Shown: piece by piece, positions 43,085 to 51,317 of the stretch
How positions within the stretch are numbered: position 1 is the stretch's first letter
How the letters are laid out: each line of letters starts with the position of its first letter
DNA from: Parabacteroides sp. PF5-6
GTDB taxonomy: Bacteria > Bacteroidota > Bacteroidia > Bacteroidales > Tannerellaceae
DNA: 64,000 bases
Direction of reading: 5' to 3'
Assembly (NCBI RefSeq): GCF_029504695.1
Contig: NZ_JAQFIN010000005.1
Span: forward strand, 62,001 to 126,000
Notes under the pieces: model-generated
Told to the model about the DNA's origin: nothing
What the model saw: the letters and a program-made list of their open reading frames with translations, nothing else
Database searches by the model: none
Made by a program: the position numbers and the translations under genes

Positions 43085-43161
43085 GGTGTGGTAGTTCAGT
43101 TGGTTAGAATACCTGCCTGTCACGCAGGGGGTCGCGGGTTCGAGTCCCGTCCATACCGCCA
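43085..43161 (+). tRNA. tRNA-Asp (anticodon GTC)
   Basis: The acceptor stem GGTGTGG pairs with CCATACC (one G-U pair). The anticodon loop CTGTCAC carries GTC. The T loop GGGTTCGAGTCCC is standard. Discriminator G is followed by an encoded CCA at 43159-43161. Confidence 0.97.
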
Positions 43162-43194
43162 AAAGCCTACGATAAGAGGCGACAAAATATGTTA

Positions 43195-43232
43195 AACCCT
43201 ACAATATAAATGTATTGTAGGGTTTTTCTTTT
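43195..43232 (+). terminator. Terminator after tRNA-Asp
   Basis: Stem AACCCTACAATA with TATTGTAGGGTT, then TTTCTTTTTC. Confidence 0.8.
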
Positions 43233-43290
43233 TCTGTCCTAAGACAAAATAGGACACGATTTGGACAGGAAAAGACAAAAGTAATCCCCC

Positions 43291-43334
43291 AAAGTGTTCA
43301 CCCTCCTAAGAAAAAGTGTTCACCCTTTGTTTCT
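43291..43334. repeat. Two copies of AAAGTGTTCACCCT, 22 bp apart
   Basis: The 14-mer starts at 43291 and 43313, the same 22-bp step as the other arrays. An alternative is the repeat-bearing end of a lost insertion sequence next to tRNA-Asp. Confidence 0.6.
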
Positions 43335-43425
43335 TGCTAAACCTTAAGTTAGATTTCCGTTATTTCAATTGCCCTCTTTGTTTTGCGATCTATTACAGAT
43401 TAATTTAACCTATTTTCGTAAAGAG

Positions 43426-43696
43426 TTAAAAATATGTTTTCACCGCAAATTCAAATTGTTCAATGAATACCTTTTTGAAGGCAGAGATATTATTCTGTTC
43501 ATAGAAAAGCAACATCGCCTTTTTGTAGTCTACCGAATCTACCGAACGAAAAGATATAGGGCAGTAGTTGTTCGCTACGAGAATAGCATTACTGGTGATG
43601 CGAGCAGTCCGTTGTTTGAATTCCAGTCATCAATTCCGTTCTGGATGATAGCGGGTTAAAATGCAGATACTGTAATATTTCTACTTCAATAGTCAT
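43426..43696 (-). pseudogene. Decayed Fic-family gene
   Basis: The minus strand from ATG 43696 encodes MTIEVEILQYLHFNPLSSRT (a helix-turn-helix-like start), which runs to a stop at 43589. In another frame, 43632-43426 encodes RTARITSNAILVANNYCPIS...FEFAVKTYF. That matches the end of the Fic motif (the RTAR of GNGRTAR) and the C-terminus of Fic-domain proteins. The HPFxDGNG core and most of the middle are missing. This is a gene reduced by internal deletion and frameshift. Confidence 0.6.
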
Positions 43697-43782
43697 GATT
43701 TGATATTTTTATCGGCTCAAAGATATTCATTTACAATCAGTTGGTCGAAATTTTGATGTTTTACTATCATTAGAAATTTGAA

Positions 43783-43908
43783 TTATGCTGAGGCGCATCC
43801 TATCTTCGATTTGCAGAAACAAAGATAGTGAAAGCCGAACGCAGAATCAAGCTTGCTTGAGTTATGCTGAGGCGCATCCTATCTTCGATTTGCAGAAACA
43901 AAGATAGT
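43783..43908. repeat. 47-bp direct repeats, 79 bp apart
   Basis: 43783-43829 and 43862-43908 are identical over 47 bp (TTATGCTGAGGCGCATCCTA...AAAGATAGT). Each contains the inverted pair CTATCTT/AAGATAG and, on the minus strand, TATCTTTG, a perfect -7 box. The type resembles repeats I recall near promoters in Bacteroides mobile DNA. Confidence 0.9.
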
Positions 43909-43922
43909 TAGAAAGAAATGCT

Positions 43923-43930
43923 TATTTTTG
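43923..43930 (+). promoter_or_regulatory. -7 box of the putative regulator gene
   Basis: TATTTTTG, 44 bp before the start codon; no clear -33 box. Confidence 0.4.
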
Positions 43931-43973
43931 TTCGATCAATGTATGCTTTAGTCATCTGCTGAATCGATTAGAT

Positions 43974-44936
43974 ATGGAAGATCAATTACATCGCCTGTTG
44001 TTGGAAGAGATTAAAAAGACGCAACTGAAAACGAATGAGGTTGTTCGCGTGCTTATGGAATCCTTATCTCTGGGTAAAGAGGCGGCCTATCGGAGATTGA
44101 GAAGTGATGTTCCTTTTACCTTGCAGGAAGCAGCAGTTATTGCCAAGAAGTTATCGATATCGCTGGACGATCTGATCGGGGTCGATCTGGAAAAGAGTAA
44201 GACGCTGCGAATCAAGCTCCCTGATTTTGTTGCCCCGGATGAGAGTGGACGTCATATGTTTACTGATTTTATTGCCTTCTATGAGTCGATCAGTCAGATG
44301 AAAACGACGGAAACCGGTATGGTTACCAACGCACTGCCGCAGGAGATCTTTTCGAAGTATGATTTAATAACCAAGCTGAATATCTTTCGCTGGCAATATT
44401 ACTACAGTTATGAAAAGCGGGTTCCGTTTAAAGATTTAGTCGTTTCGGAATGGGTGACGGATGCGTTAAAAAGACAATATGTGCTGGCCAAAAATTTCAA
44501 GGATTCATACTATGTTTTCGATCAGCGTATTTTTATTCGTTTGGTCAAGGAGATTGATTTCTTTGAGAGTATCGGTTTGATTGACGAGCAGAGCGTGCAA
44601 CAGATCAAAGAGGAGTTATTGGCTTTGGTCGGTTATTTGGAGGAATTGACCATAACCGGCGAGTTTACAGAGACGGGCAATAAAGTCTCTCTTTATATCA
44701 CGGATATCGAAGTGCCTTTTAGTTGTGCGTATATCAAAGCCGATACGGTGGAATACACATTGATGAAAGCATTTATAATGACCTCCGTCACGTCGTTTGA
44801 CCGGGAGGTGTTTGCCAAAATCAGAGACTGGGTCTTTTCTTCCATCAGGGCCTCCACGCTAATCACCAAATCGTCGGATATCGAGCGGATTGCCTTCTTC
44901 AGCCGGCAGCGGGAGCTTATCCGGGCCTTGCGCTGA
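43974..44936 (+). CDS. Putative DNA-binding regulator, HTH N-terminus
   Basis: A 320-residue cytoplasmic protein. The first 70 residues read like a helix-turn-helix (ALSLGKEAAYRRL-type: SLSLGKEAAYRRLRSDVPFT, then LQEAAVIAKKLSISLDDLIG), similar to BetR-like regulators of Bacteroidetes. The rest is mostly helical with no motif I recognise; it could be a sensor domain. It lies 98 bp before copA in the same direction, so control of copper export is possible but unproven. Confidence 0.6.
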   Translation: MEDQLHRLLLEEIKKTQLKTNEVVRVLMESLSLGKEAAYRRLRSDVPFTLQEAAVIAKKLSISLDDLIGVDLEKSKTLRIKLPDFVAPDESGRHMFTDFIAFYESISQMKTTETGMVTNALPQEIFSKYDLITKLNIFRWQYYYSYEKRVPFKDLVVSEWVTDALKRQYVLAKNFKDSYYVFDQRIFIRLVKEIDFFESIGLIDEQSVQQIKEELLALVGYLEELTITGEFTETGNKVSLYITDIEVPFSCAYIKADTVEYTLMKAFIMTSVTSFDREVFAKIRDWVFSSIRASTLITKSSDIERIAFFSRQRELIRALR

Positions 44937-45034
44937 CGGTGGGCACGCACACTCTTTTATCAACCAAATCTATATGTTCATAAACCGGGGAATGATTATT
45001 ATGCCGATCTTTGCGTAAAAGTGTGTAAGATCGT

Positions 45035-47254
45035 ATGAAAAATAATGGAGTGACCCAGCAGACTTTCCCCGTCATGGAGATGAGTTGTGCCGCCTGTGCC
45101 GCGCGGGTCGAAAAGGTATTGAATGCGCAGGAAGGGGTCTTGAAGGCCGGGATCAACTATGCGGCAGCCACGGCGACAGTTGAATTTGATCCGGCGGAAA
45201 CCTCTCCCGAACAATTGCGGAAGGTGGTGCAGGATGCCGGTTATGATCTGTTGATCGATCTGGATGAGGATACGCCCGATGAGGTGGAGCAGGCACATCT
45301 CGAAAAGTATAACACATTGAAAAAACGGACGATCTGGGCCGTTATTCTCTCCCTGCCGGTGGTGGTCGTCGGCATGTTTCTGATGGACATGCCGTATGCC
45401 AACGAAGGGATGTGGCTGTTTGCCACACCGGTGGTCTTTTGGCTTGGCCGCGATTTCTTTATCCATGCCTGGAAGCAATTGCAGCATGGTTCGGCCAATA
45501 TGGATACGTTGGTGGCGCTGAGCACGGGCATTGCTTATCTCTTCAGTTTGTTTAATCTATTTTTTCCGGACTTCTGGCTTTCCAGGGGCGTACATCCGCA
45601 TGTCTATTTCGAAGCGGCCAGCGTGATCATTGCTTTTATCCTGTTGGGGCGCTTGTTGGAGGAAAAAGCGAAAGGTAATACCTCTTCGGCGATAAAAAAG
45701 CTGATGGGGCTTCAGCCCAAAACGGTTACGGTCGTCGATGACTGGGGCGATCAGAAAGAGCTGCCGGTCAATCGGGTACGACCGGGCGATCTGCTTTTGG
45801 TCAGGCCGGGTGAGAAGATTGCGGTCGATGGGCGGGTGGACGATGGCAGCTCGTATGTCGACGAGAGCATGCTGAGTGGCGAGCCGGTGCCCGTACGGAA
45901 AGAAAAGGATGACCGGGTGTTTGCCGGAACGATCAACCAAAAAGGCAGTTTCCGGTTCAAAGCCGAGAAGGTCGGTGCCGAAACGATGCTGGCGCAGATT
46001 ATCCGTCTGGTACAGGATGCGCAAGGCAGTAAGGCACCGGTACAGAAGCTGGTCGACCGGATCGCGGCGGTGTTTGTGCCCGTCATTATCGGCATTGCGG
46101 TGTTCTCTTTTGTCGTGTGGCTGTTGTTCGATCCGGCGGATGGCTTCACGCATGGCCTGTTGGCGATGGTGACGGTGTTGGTGATCGCCTGCCCGTGTGC
46201 CTTGGGATTGGCTACGCCTACGGCCATTATGGTCGGTATGGGCAAAGGAGCGGAGCGGGGCATATTGGTCAAAGATGCGGAAAGTCTGGAGACGGCCCGG
46301 AAAGTGAATGCCATCGTTTTGGATAAGACCGGCACACTGACCGTCGGCAAACCTATTGTGACCGACCTGATCTGGCTGGATGCGAACGATCGTGCCGCGA
46401 ATATCCTGTTGAGTCTGGAGAAAAAATCGGAGCATCCGTTGGCCGAAGCGGTGGTCAATTATTTGGATGATCGGGCGGAAGCACCGGTGGATGACTTCCA
46501 AAGCCTTACGGGCAAAGGCATCAAAGGCCGTTCGGAAGGCCTGACCTATTATGCCGGGAACCGGAAACTGATGGAAGAATACGCCATTACGCTGGATCCC
46601 TTGTTGCAGGCGGAGGCCGAGCGACTGTCGGCAGAGGCGAAAACGGTGATCTGGTTTGCCGATGAATCGCAGGCGCTTGCCGTGGCCGGCATTACAGATA
46701 CCTTGAAAGATAGCTCTGTCCGGGCGATCGCGCAATTGCGTTCGTCGGGCATTGAAGTGTATATGCTGACCGGCGATAACGACGCGACAGCGCGTGTGGT
46801 CGCCGCCCAAGCCGGGATAGAGAATTATAAAGCGGAAGTCCTGCCCGACGAAAAGGCCTTGTTTATCAAGCAGCTTCAGGCAACGGGCAAAACGGTCGCT
46901 ATGGTTGGCGACGGCATCAACGACAGTGCCGCCCTGGCGCAGGCCGATCTGAGCATCGCCATGGGCAAAGGCAGCGATATCGCGATGGATGTGGCGAAGA
47001 TGACCATTGTTTCTTCCGACCTGACCAAGATCCCCGAAGCGATGCGTCTGTCGAAACTCACCGTGCGCACCATCCGCCAAAACCTTTTCTGGGCCTTTAT
47101 CTACAACCTGATCGGTGTGCCCATCGCCGCCGGGATACTTTATCCCTTTAACGGCTTTCTTCTGAATCCCATGATCGCCGGAGCCGCCATGGCGCTGAGC
47201 AGTGTCAGTGTGGTCACCAACAGCCTGCGCTTGAAAGCGAAAAAGATCGGGTAA
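45035..47254 (+). CDS. copA: Copper-exporting P-type ATPase
   Basis: A 739-residue P1B-type ATPase in the inner membrane that pumps Cu(I) out of the cytoplasm. It has one N-terminal HMA domain with the metal site C18-A-A-C21, eight expected membrane helices, the TM6 metal site C386-P-C388, the phosphorylated D430 in DKTGT, the HP motif in [11 protein letters not shown], and [10 protein letters not shown]. The last helices have [13 protein letters not shown] and [12 protein letters not shown], the TM7/TM8 residues typical of Cu(I) rather than zinc pumps. It follows the putative regulator by 98 bp. Confidence 0.95.
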   Translation: MKNNGVTQQTFPVMEMSCAACAARVEKVLNAQEGVLKAGINYAAATATVEFDPAETSPEQLRKVVQDAGYDLLIDLDEDTPDEVEQAHLEKYNTLKKRTIWAVILSLPVVVVGMFLMDMPYANEGMWLFATPVVFWLGRDFFIHAWKQLQHGSANMDTLVALSTGIAYLFSLFNLFFPDFWLSRGVHPHVYFEAASVIIAFILLGRLLEEKAKGNTSSAIKKLMGLQPKTVTVVDDWGDQKELPVNRVRPGDLLLVRPGEKIAVDGRVDDGSSYVDESMLSGEPVPVRKEKDDRVFAGTINQKGSFRFKAEKVGAETMLAQIIRLVQDAQGSKAPVQKLVDRIAAVFVPVIIGIAVFSFVVWLLFDPADGFTHGLLAMVTVLVIACPCALGLATPTAIMVGMGKGAERGILVKDAESLETARKVNAIVLDKTGTLTVGKPIVTDLIWLDANDRAANILLSLEKKSEHPLAEAVVNYLDDRAEAPVDDFQSLTGKGIKGRSEGLTYYAGNRKLMEEYAITLDPLLQAEAERLSAEAKTVIWFADESQALAVAGITDTLKDSSVRAIAQLRSSGIEVYMLTGDNDATARVVAAQAGIENYKAEVLPDEKALFIKQLQATGKTVAMVGDGINDSAALAQADLSIAMGKGSDIAMDVAKMTIVSSDLTKIPEAMRLSKLTVRTIRQNLFWAFIYNLIGVPIAAGILYPFNGFLLNPMIAGAAMALSSVSVVTNSLRLKAKKIG

Positions 47255-47268
47255 ATATCAAAAAAAGT

Positions 47269-47338
47269 ACAGGAGAGAAAAAGTGCCGATAATTATCGGC
47301 ACAAGTGTCGACAATTATCAGCACTTCTTTTCTCCTGT
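47269..47338 (+). terminator. Hairpin after copA containing two 22-bp-pitch palindromes
   Basis: Outer arms ACAGGAGAGAAAAAGTGC (47269) and GCACTTCTTTTCTCCTGT (47321-47338) enclose GTGCCGATAATTATCGGCAC (47283, perfect 20-bp palindrome) and GTGTCGACAATTATCAGCAC (47305), 22 bp apart. It probably ends copA transcription, but it also belongs to the array class. Confidence 0.75.
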
Positions 47339-47453
47339 TATTTGCAACATATTCCCTACGGATTTGAATGCGAAAAGTCTGCCAAAAGGAAAGAAAAATG
47401 TGATTTTTCGGATATTAATGAAAGGGGATAGGGGATATGTGGTATTGAATTGT

Positions 47454-47461
47454 TACTTTTG
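47454..47461 (+). promoter_or_regulatory. -7 box of the his operon segment
   Basis: TACTTTTG, 24 bp before hisH; the -33 box is not clear. Confidence 0.45.
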
Positions 47462-47484
47462 CGGCAGAATAAAAAAAGGAGAAT

Positions 47485-48075
47485 ATGGAGGTTGCCATAA
47501 TCAAATACAATGCCGGGAATATCTACTCTGTCGATTTTGCGTTGAAGCGTCTGGGCATCCAACCGGTCATTACGGCCGATAAGGAGATTTTGCAGCGGGC
47601 GGATAAGGTGATCTTTCCGGGTGTGGGCGAGGCGCAGACAACGATGGAGCATCTGAAAAGCAACAGGTTGGATGAGTTGATCCGGGAACTGAAACAGCCG
47701 GTACTGGGCATTTGCCTGGGTATGCAACTGATGTGTCGCCATTCGGAAGAAGGGGATGCCGACTGCCTGGGTGTTTTTGACGCGGAAGTCAAACGATTCA
47801 TTCCCGAACGGCAGGAAGAGAAAGTGCCGCACATGGGCTGGAACACGCTTTCGGATATGCGGAGTGCGCTTTTTACGGCCGAGCAGGAAGAGCAGTATGT
47901 CTATTTCGTGCACAGCTATTATGTGCCGGTGAATGCCTGTACGGCTGCCACGACCCGTTATATTCTTCCGTTCAGCGCGGCCTTACATAAGGATAATTTC
48001 TACGCCACCCAGTTCCATCCCGAGAAAAGCGGGTCGGTGGGCGAAACGATATTGAAAAACTTCTTAAACCTATAA
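47485..48075 (+). CDS. hisH: Imidazole glycerol phosphate synthase, glutaminase subunit
   Basis: HisH releases ammonia from glutamine and passes it to HisF in histidine synthesis. The 196-residue product has the class I amidotransferase triad: C77 in LGICLGMQL, H178 and E180 in QFHPEKSG. The start MEVAIIKYNAGNI is standard. It is 6 bp before hisA; HisF, its partner, is encoded two genes on. Confidence 0.97.
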   Translation: MEVAIIKYNAGNIYSVDFALKRLGIQPVITADKEILQRADKVIFPGVGEAQTTMEHLKSNRLDELIRELKQPVLGICLGMQLMCRHSEEGDADCLGVFDAEVKRFIPERQEEKVPHMGWNTLSDMRSALFTAEQEEQYVYFVHSYYVPVNACTAATTRYILPFSAALHKDNFYATQFHPEKSGSVGETILKNFLNL

Positions 48076-48081
48076 TGATCC

Positions 48082-48798
48082 ATGATCGAACTGATTCCGG
48101 CAATTGATATTATTGATGGGAAATGCGTACGTCTGACGCAAGGCGATTACGCAACGAAAAAGGTGTACAACGAAGATCCGTTGGAGGTGGCCAAATTGTT
48201 CGAGGATCACGGGATGCGCCGTTTGCATGTGGTCGATCTGGATGGCGCGCGCCAGGGACGGATCATCAACTACCGGGTGTTGGAACGCCTGGCGGTGAAG
48301 ACCGGTCTGGTGATCGACTTCGGTGGCGGACTGAAACGGGATGAAGACCTGGATATCGCCTTCGAATGCGGTGCCCGGATGGTGACCGGCGGCAGTATTG
48401 CCGTGAAGAACCCCGAGGTGTTCGCGCAGTGGATCGAACACTATGGCGCCGAGCGGATTATCCTGGGTGCCGATGCCAAAGACAAACGCATTGCGATCAG
48501 CGGATGGGAAGAAGATACCCGGTTGGAATTGATCCCTTTTATTGCTGATTATCATGCAAAAGGCATCACGAAAGTGATCACCACAGATATCAGCCGGGAC
48601 GGGATGTTGCAAGGACCGGCGGTCGATCTCTACCGGGAGATACAGGAAGAGGTGCCCGTCTATGTGATTGCCAGCGGCGGTGTCAGCTCTGTTGCCGATA
48701 TCGCGAAATTGGAGGAAGCGAATATCCCGGCGGTGATCTTCGGCAAAGCGATATACGAAGGACGGATTCAGCTGAAAGAGCTGGAACGATTTTTGTAA
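48082..48798 (+). CDS. hisA: ProFAR isomerase (HisA)
   Basis: It isomerises the ribose part of ProFAR in histidine synthesis. It is a 238-residue beta/alpha barrel with two phosphate-binding halves. The catalytic D9 is in [10 protein letters not shown] and the second aspartate in ITTDISRDG. Both half-barrel glycine motifs are present (VIDFGGGL and VIASGGVSS). It follows hisH by 6 bp. A 316-bp gap filled by a large inverted repeat then separates it from hisF. Confidence 0.97.
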   Translation: MIELIPAIDIIDGKCVRLTQGDYATKKVYNEDPLEVAKLFEDHGMRRLHVVDLDGARQGRIINYRVLERLAVKTGLVIDFGGGLKRDEDLDIAFECGARMVTGGSIAVKNPEVFAQWIEHYGAERIILGADAKDKRIAISGWEEDTRLELIPFIADYHAKGITKVITTDISRDGMLQGPAVDLYREIQEEVPVYVIASGGVSSVADIAKLEEANIPAVIFGKAIYEGRIQLKELERFL

Positions 48799-48842
48799 TG
48801 GATTATGAGGTGGAAGATGGAACAAATATTTGAAGGTGCCTT

Positions 48843-49040
48843 AAGGCCGCGTAGCGGCTATCTGTATTCAGCCCCGTGCGGAAGCGCGGGGTCAATGGGG
48901 GGAGTGTCGGCAGCGCCACGTGGTGGTGCTATGTGTAAAAAACAAACACATAACACCACTACGTGGCGTCTTTCTTTTTGATATATCCTTAACCCCGCGC
49001 TTCCGCACGGGGCTGGACACAGATAGCCGCTATGCGGCTT
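48843..49040. repeat. About 200-bp nested inverted-repeat element inside the his operon
   Basis: The outer arms (AGCGGCTATCTGT, then CAGCCCCGTGCGGAAGCGCG; 48853-48892) are paired almost perfectly with 48991-49031. An inner 22-bp stem (CGCCACGT...TATGTGT with ACACATA...ACGTGGCG) caps the structure. Each outer arm can also fold alone (CCCCGTGC-GGAA-GCGCGGGG). It fills the gap between hisA and hisF; it contains no gene and no U-run terminator. Confidence 0.92.
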
Positions 49041-49114
49041 CAAAAATCAAGTTTCAAACAGCCCGAGAGTATAGGATATAGAATTGATTAGATTAATAAC
49101 TATAATTAGAAATA

Positions 49115-49867
49115 ATGCTTGCAAAAAGAATAGTCCCCTGTCTGGATATCAAGGACGGAAAGACGGTAAAAGGAGTGAATTTCGTGAATTTCCGTGATGC
49201 CGGTGATCCGGTGGAATTGGGTGCGCAATACAGCCGGGCAGGTGCCGATGAACTGGTTTACCTGGATATCACCGCTTCGCACGAAGGGCGCAAGACCTTT
49301 ACCGAACTGGTCAAGAAGGTAGCGGCAAAGATCAGTATCCCTTTCACCGTGGGTGGCGGGATCAATGAATTGCAGGATGTCGATCGCCTCTTGAGTGCCG
49401 GGGCGGATAAGGTGTCGATCAACTCTTCGGCCTTGCGCAATCCGGCTTTGATCGAAGAGATCGCCCGTAATTTCGGGAGCCAGGTCTGTGTCGTGGCTAT
49501 CGATGCGAACTACGAAGACGGTCAGTGGCAGTGTTACCTGAACGGTGGACGCGTGCCGACCGGGAAAGACCTTTTCCAATGGGCGGCCGAAGCGGAAGAC
49601 CGGGGCGCGGGAGAGATCTTGTTTACCAGTATGACCCACGACGGCGTGAAAGAAGGCTACCCCAATGAGGCGTTGGCGCGCCTGGCCGATCAATTGCATA
49701 TCCCGATCATCGCTTCCGGTGGAGCCGGCACGATGGAGCATTTTCGTGATGCCTTCCTGTTGGGAAAAGCCGATGCCGCTCTGGCTGCCAGTGTTTTTCA
49801 CTTCGGAGAGATCCGGATTGACGAATTAAAAGCGTATCTTCGTGGGCAGAATATAGCCGTAAGGTAA
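49115..49867 (+). CDS. hisF: Imidazole glycerol phosphate synthase, cyclase subunit
   Basis: HisF joins ammonia from HisH to PRFAR to form the imidazole ring and release AICAR. The 250-residue barrel starts [15 protein letters not shown]. Both catalytic aspartates are visible: D11 (CLDIKDG) and D130 ([11 protein letters not shown]). Phosphate-binding glycines are in TVGGGI and IASGGAG. The stop codon overlaps a possible upstream hisIE start by one base (TAATG). Confidence 0.97.
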   Translation: MLAKRIVPCLDIKDGKTVKGVNFVNFRDAGDPVELGAQYSRAGADELVYLDITASHEGRKTFTELVKKVAAKISIPFTVGGGINELQDVDRLLSAGADKVSINSSALRNPALIEEIARNFGSQVCVVAIDANYEDGQWQCYLNGGRVPTGKDLFQWAAEAEDRGAGEILFTSMTHDGVKEGYPNEALARLADQLHIPIIASGGAGTMEHFRDAFLLGKADAALAASVFHFGEIRIDELKAYLRGQNIAVR

Positions 49868-49870
49868 TGG

Positions 49871-49908
49871 ACAATTACGAATTACGAATTACGAATTACG
49901 AATTACGA
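49871..49908. repeat. AATTACG heptamer, five tandem copies, at the hisF-hisIE junction
   Basis: Five 7-bp units follow directly on the hisF stop. They would encode NYELRITNYELRT if translation of hisIE began at ATG 49867. Confidence 0.92.
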
Positions 49909-49914
49909 ACAATA

Positions 49915-50508
49915 ATGAATTTAGACTTTAAGAAACAAGGAGGCTTGATCCCGGCGATCATACAGGACAATACAACCAGTAAGGTGTTGATGCTGGGATT
50001 TATGAACGAAGAGGCATACGAAGAGACGGTGAAGACCGGCAAGGTTGTTTTTTATAGCCGCACCAAAGAGCGGTTGTGGATGAAAGGCGAGACAAGCGGC
50101 AATACATTGGAGGTCGTTTCCATCAAAGCCGATTGTGATAACGATACGTTACTGATCAAGGCGAACCCGGCAGGCCCGGTCTGCCATACGGGCGACGATA
50201 CCTGCTTTGGCGAGAAGAATGAAGAAGAGGTGATGTTTTTCAAACACCTGCAGAACTTTATCGAAGTGCGTCGCCAGGAGATGCCCGAAGGCTCGTACAC
50301 GACCTCGCTCTTCCTCAAGGGCGTGAATCGTATGGCACAGAAAGTAGGAGAGGAGGCTGTCGAGACGGTGATCGAAGCGACGAACGGCACCGATGACAAA
50401 CTGATCTACGAAGCCTCGGATATGCTTTACCACCTGATTGTCCTGTTGACCAGCAAAGGACTGCGTATCGAAGATCTGGCGAGAGAACTGAAGAAAAGAC
50501 ACAAATGA
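49915..50508 (+). CDS. hisI: Bifunctional phosphoribosyl-AMP cyclohydrolase / phosphoribosyl-ATP pyrophosphatase
   Basis: The fused HisIE enzyme performs steps two and three of histidine synthesis. Starting at ATG 49915 (MNLDFKKQGGLIPAI) gives 197 residues, the normal length; an in-frame ATG at 49867 would add 16 residues made of repeat sequence. The cyclohydrolase part (about 1-105) has FYSRTKERLWMKGETSGN and the metal-binding IKADCDNDTL and CHTGDDTCF. The pyrophosphatase part (about 115-197) has KVGEEAVETVIEA and YEASDMLYHLIVLL. Confidence 0.95.
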   Translation: MNLDFKKQGGLIPAIIQDNTTSKVLMLGFMNEEAYEETVKTGKVVFYSRTKERLWMKGETSGNTLEVVSIKADCDNDTLLIKANPAGPVCHTGDDTCFGEKNEEEVMFFKHLQNFIEVRRQEMPEGSYTTSLFLKGVNRMAQKVGEEAVETVIEATNGTDDKLIYEASDMLYHLIVLLTSKGLRIEDLARELKKRHK

Positions 50509-50583
50509 GAATTATGAATTATGAATTATGAGAAAAAGGAGATAACCCAATTCTCATAATTCATAATTCATAATTCATAATTC
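50507..50583. repeat. AATTATG-type inverted repeat after hisIE
   Basis: The left arm GAGAATTATGAATTATGAAT (from 50507, inside the stop codon) pairs with the right arm ending ATAATTCATAATTC at 50583. A loop of about 16 bp carries AAGGAGATAACCC. It may form a transcript 3' end or separate hisIE from ftsE. Confidence 0.9.
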
Positions 50584-50591
50584 GATTTACT

Positions 50592-51263
50592 ATGGATTGC
50601 TTGCTTTCCCTTGAAAATGTAGAGATCTGTCGGGATGAGAACCTGATCTTGCGCGATGCGAACCTGACGTTGCGTAACGGCGAGTTTGTGTATGTGATCG
50701 GAAAGGTTGGCTCGGGTAAGAGTAGCCTGTTGAAGTCGCTCTATGGCGAGATCCCGGTGAAAAGTGGAAATATCCGGCTGATGGAATATGATCTGCAGAA
50801 GATCAAACGGAAAGAGATCCCTTACCTTCGCCGGAAGCTGGGGATTGTCTTTCAGGACTTTCAACTGTTGACAGACCGGACGGTGATCAAAAACCTCGAG
50901 TTCACCCTGAAAGCGACCGGCTGGAAGAAGAAAAGCGAGATCAATGCCCGGATCGATGAGGTATTGCAGCAGGTCGGTATGCAAAACAAAGGTTATAAGA
51001 TGCCGCATGAACTCTCGGGCGGTGAGCAGCAACGTATTGTGATTGCCCGTGCCCTGTTGAATAACCCCAAGCTGATCCTGGCGGATGAGCCGACGGGTAA
51101 CCTGGATCCGGAGACCAGCGGGCAGATCGTTCAACTGCTCCACGATATCTGCGAGAAAGGAACAGCCGTAATTATGACAACGCACAACTATACATTGGTA
51201 CATAATTATCCCGCGCGTATAGTCAAATGCGAGAATGCACAGCTAAGTGACATCGGAGAATGA
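50592..51263 (+). CDS. ftsE: FtsE-like ABC transporter ATP-binding protein
   Basis: A 223-residue ATPase. Walker A is [14 protein letters not shown] (about residue 37), the signature is [17 protein letters not shown], and Walker B is [12 protein letters not shown]. FtsE pairs with membrane protein FtsX to activate cell-wall hydrolases at the septum. ftsX is not next to it here, so another partner is possible. It opens [18 protein letters not shown], as in Bacteroidetes FtsE. Confidence 0.85.
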   Translation: MDCLLSLENVEICRDENLILRDANLTLRNGEFVYVIGKVGSGKSSLLKSLYGEIPVKSGNIRLMEYDLQKIKRKEIPYLRRKLGIVFQDFQLLTDRTVIKNLEFTLKATGWKKKSEINARIDEVLQQVGMQNKGYKMPHELSGGEQQRIVIARALLNNPKLILADEPTGNLDPETSGQIVQLLHDICEKGTAVIMTTHNYTLVHNYPARIVKCENAQLSDIGE

Positions 51264-51272
51264 TTTTTTGCG

Positions 51273-51280
51273 TAACTTTG
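51273..51280 (+). promoter_or_regulatory. -7 box of lysC
   Basis: TAACTTTG, 37 bp before lysC. No good -33 box. Confidence 0.5.
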
Positions 51281-51317
51281 CACGCACATTATATATATTT
51301 AATACATAAAGAAGAAA

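Noticed and set aside
43369-43659. A 96-codon plus-strand frame after tRNA-Asp
   Set aside because: It overlaps the Fic remnant, whose minus-strand protein matches a known family; the plus frame resembles nothing.
45557-47080. A 507-codon minus-strand frame across copA
   Set aside because: Shadow of copA; the plus strand encodes a complete, motif-perfect ATPase. Long antisense frames at 39428-40681 (hydrogenase), 51444-52745 (lysC) and 8514-9320 (DUF5009 gene, other plus frame) are rejected for the same reason.
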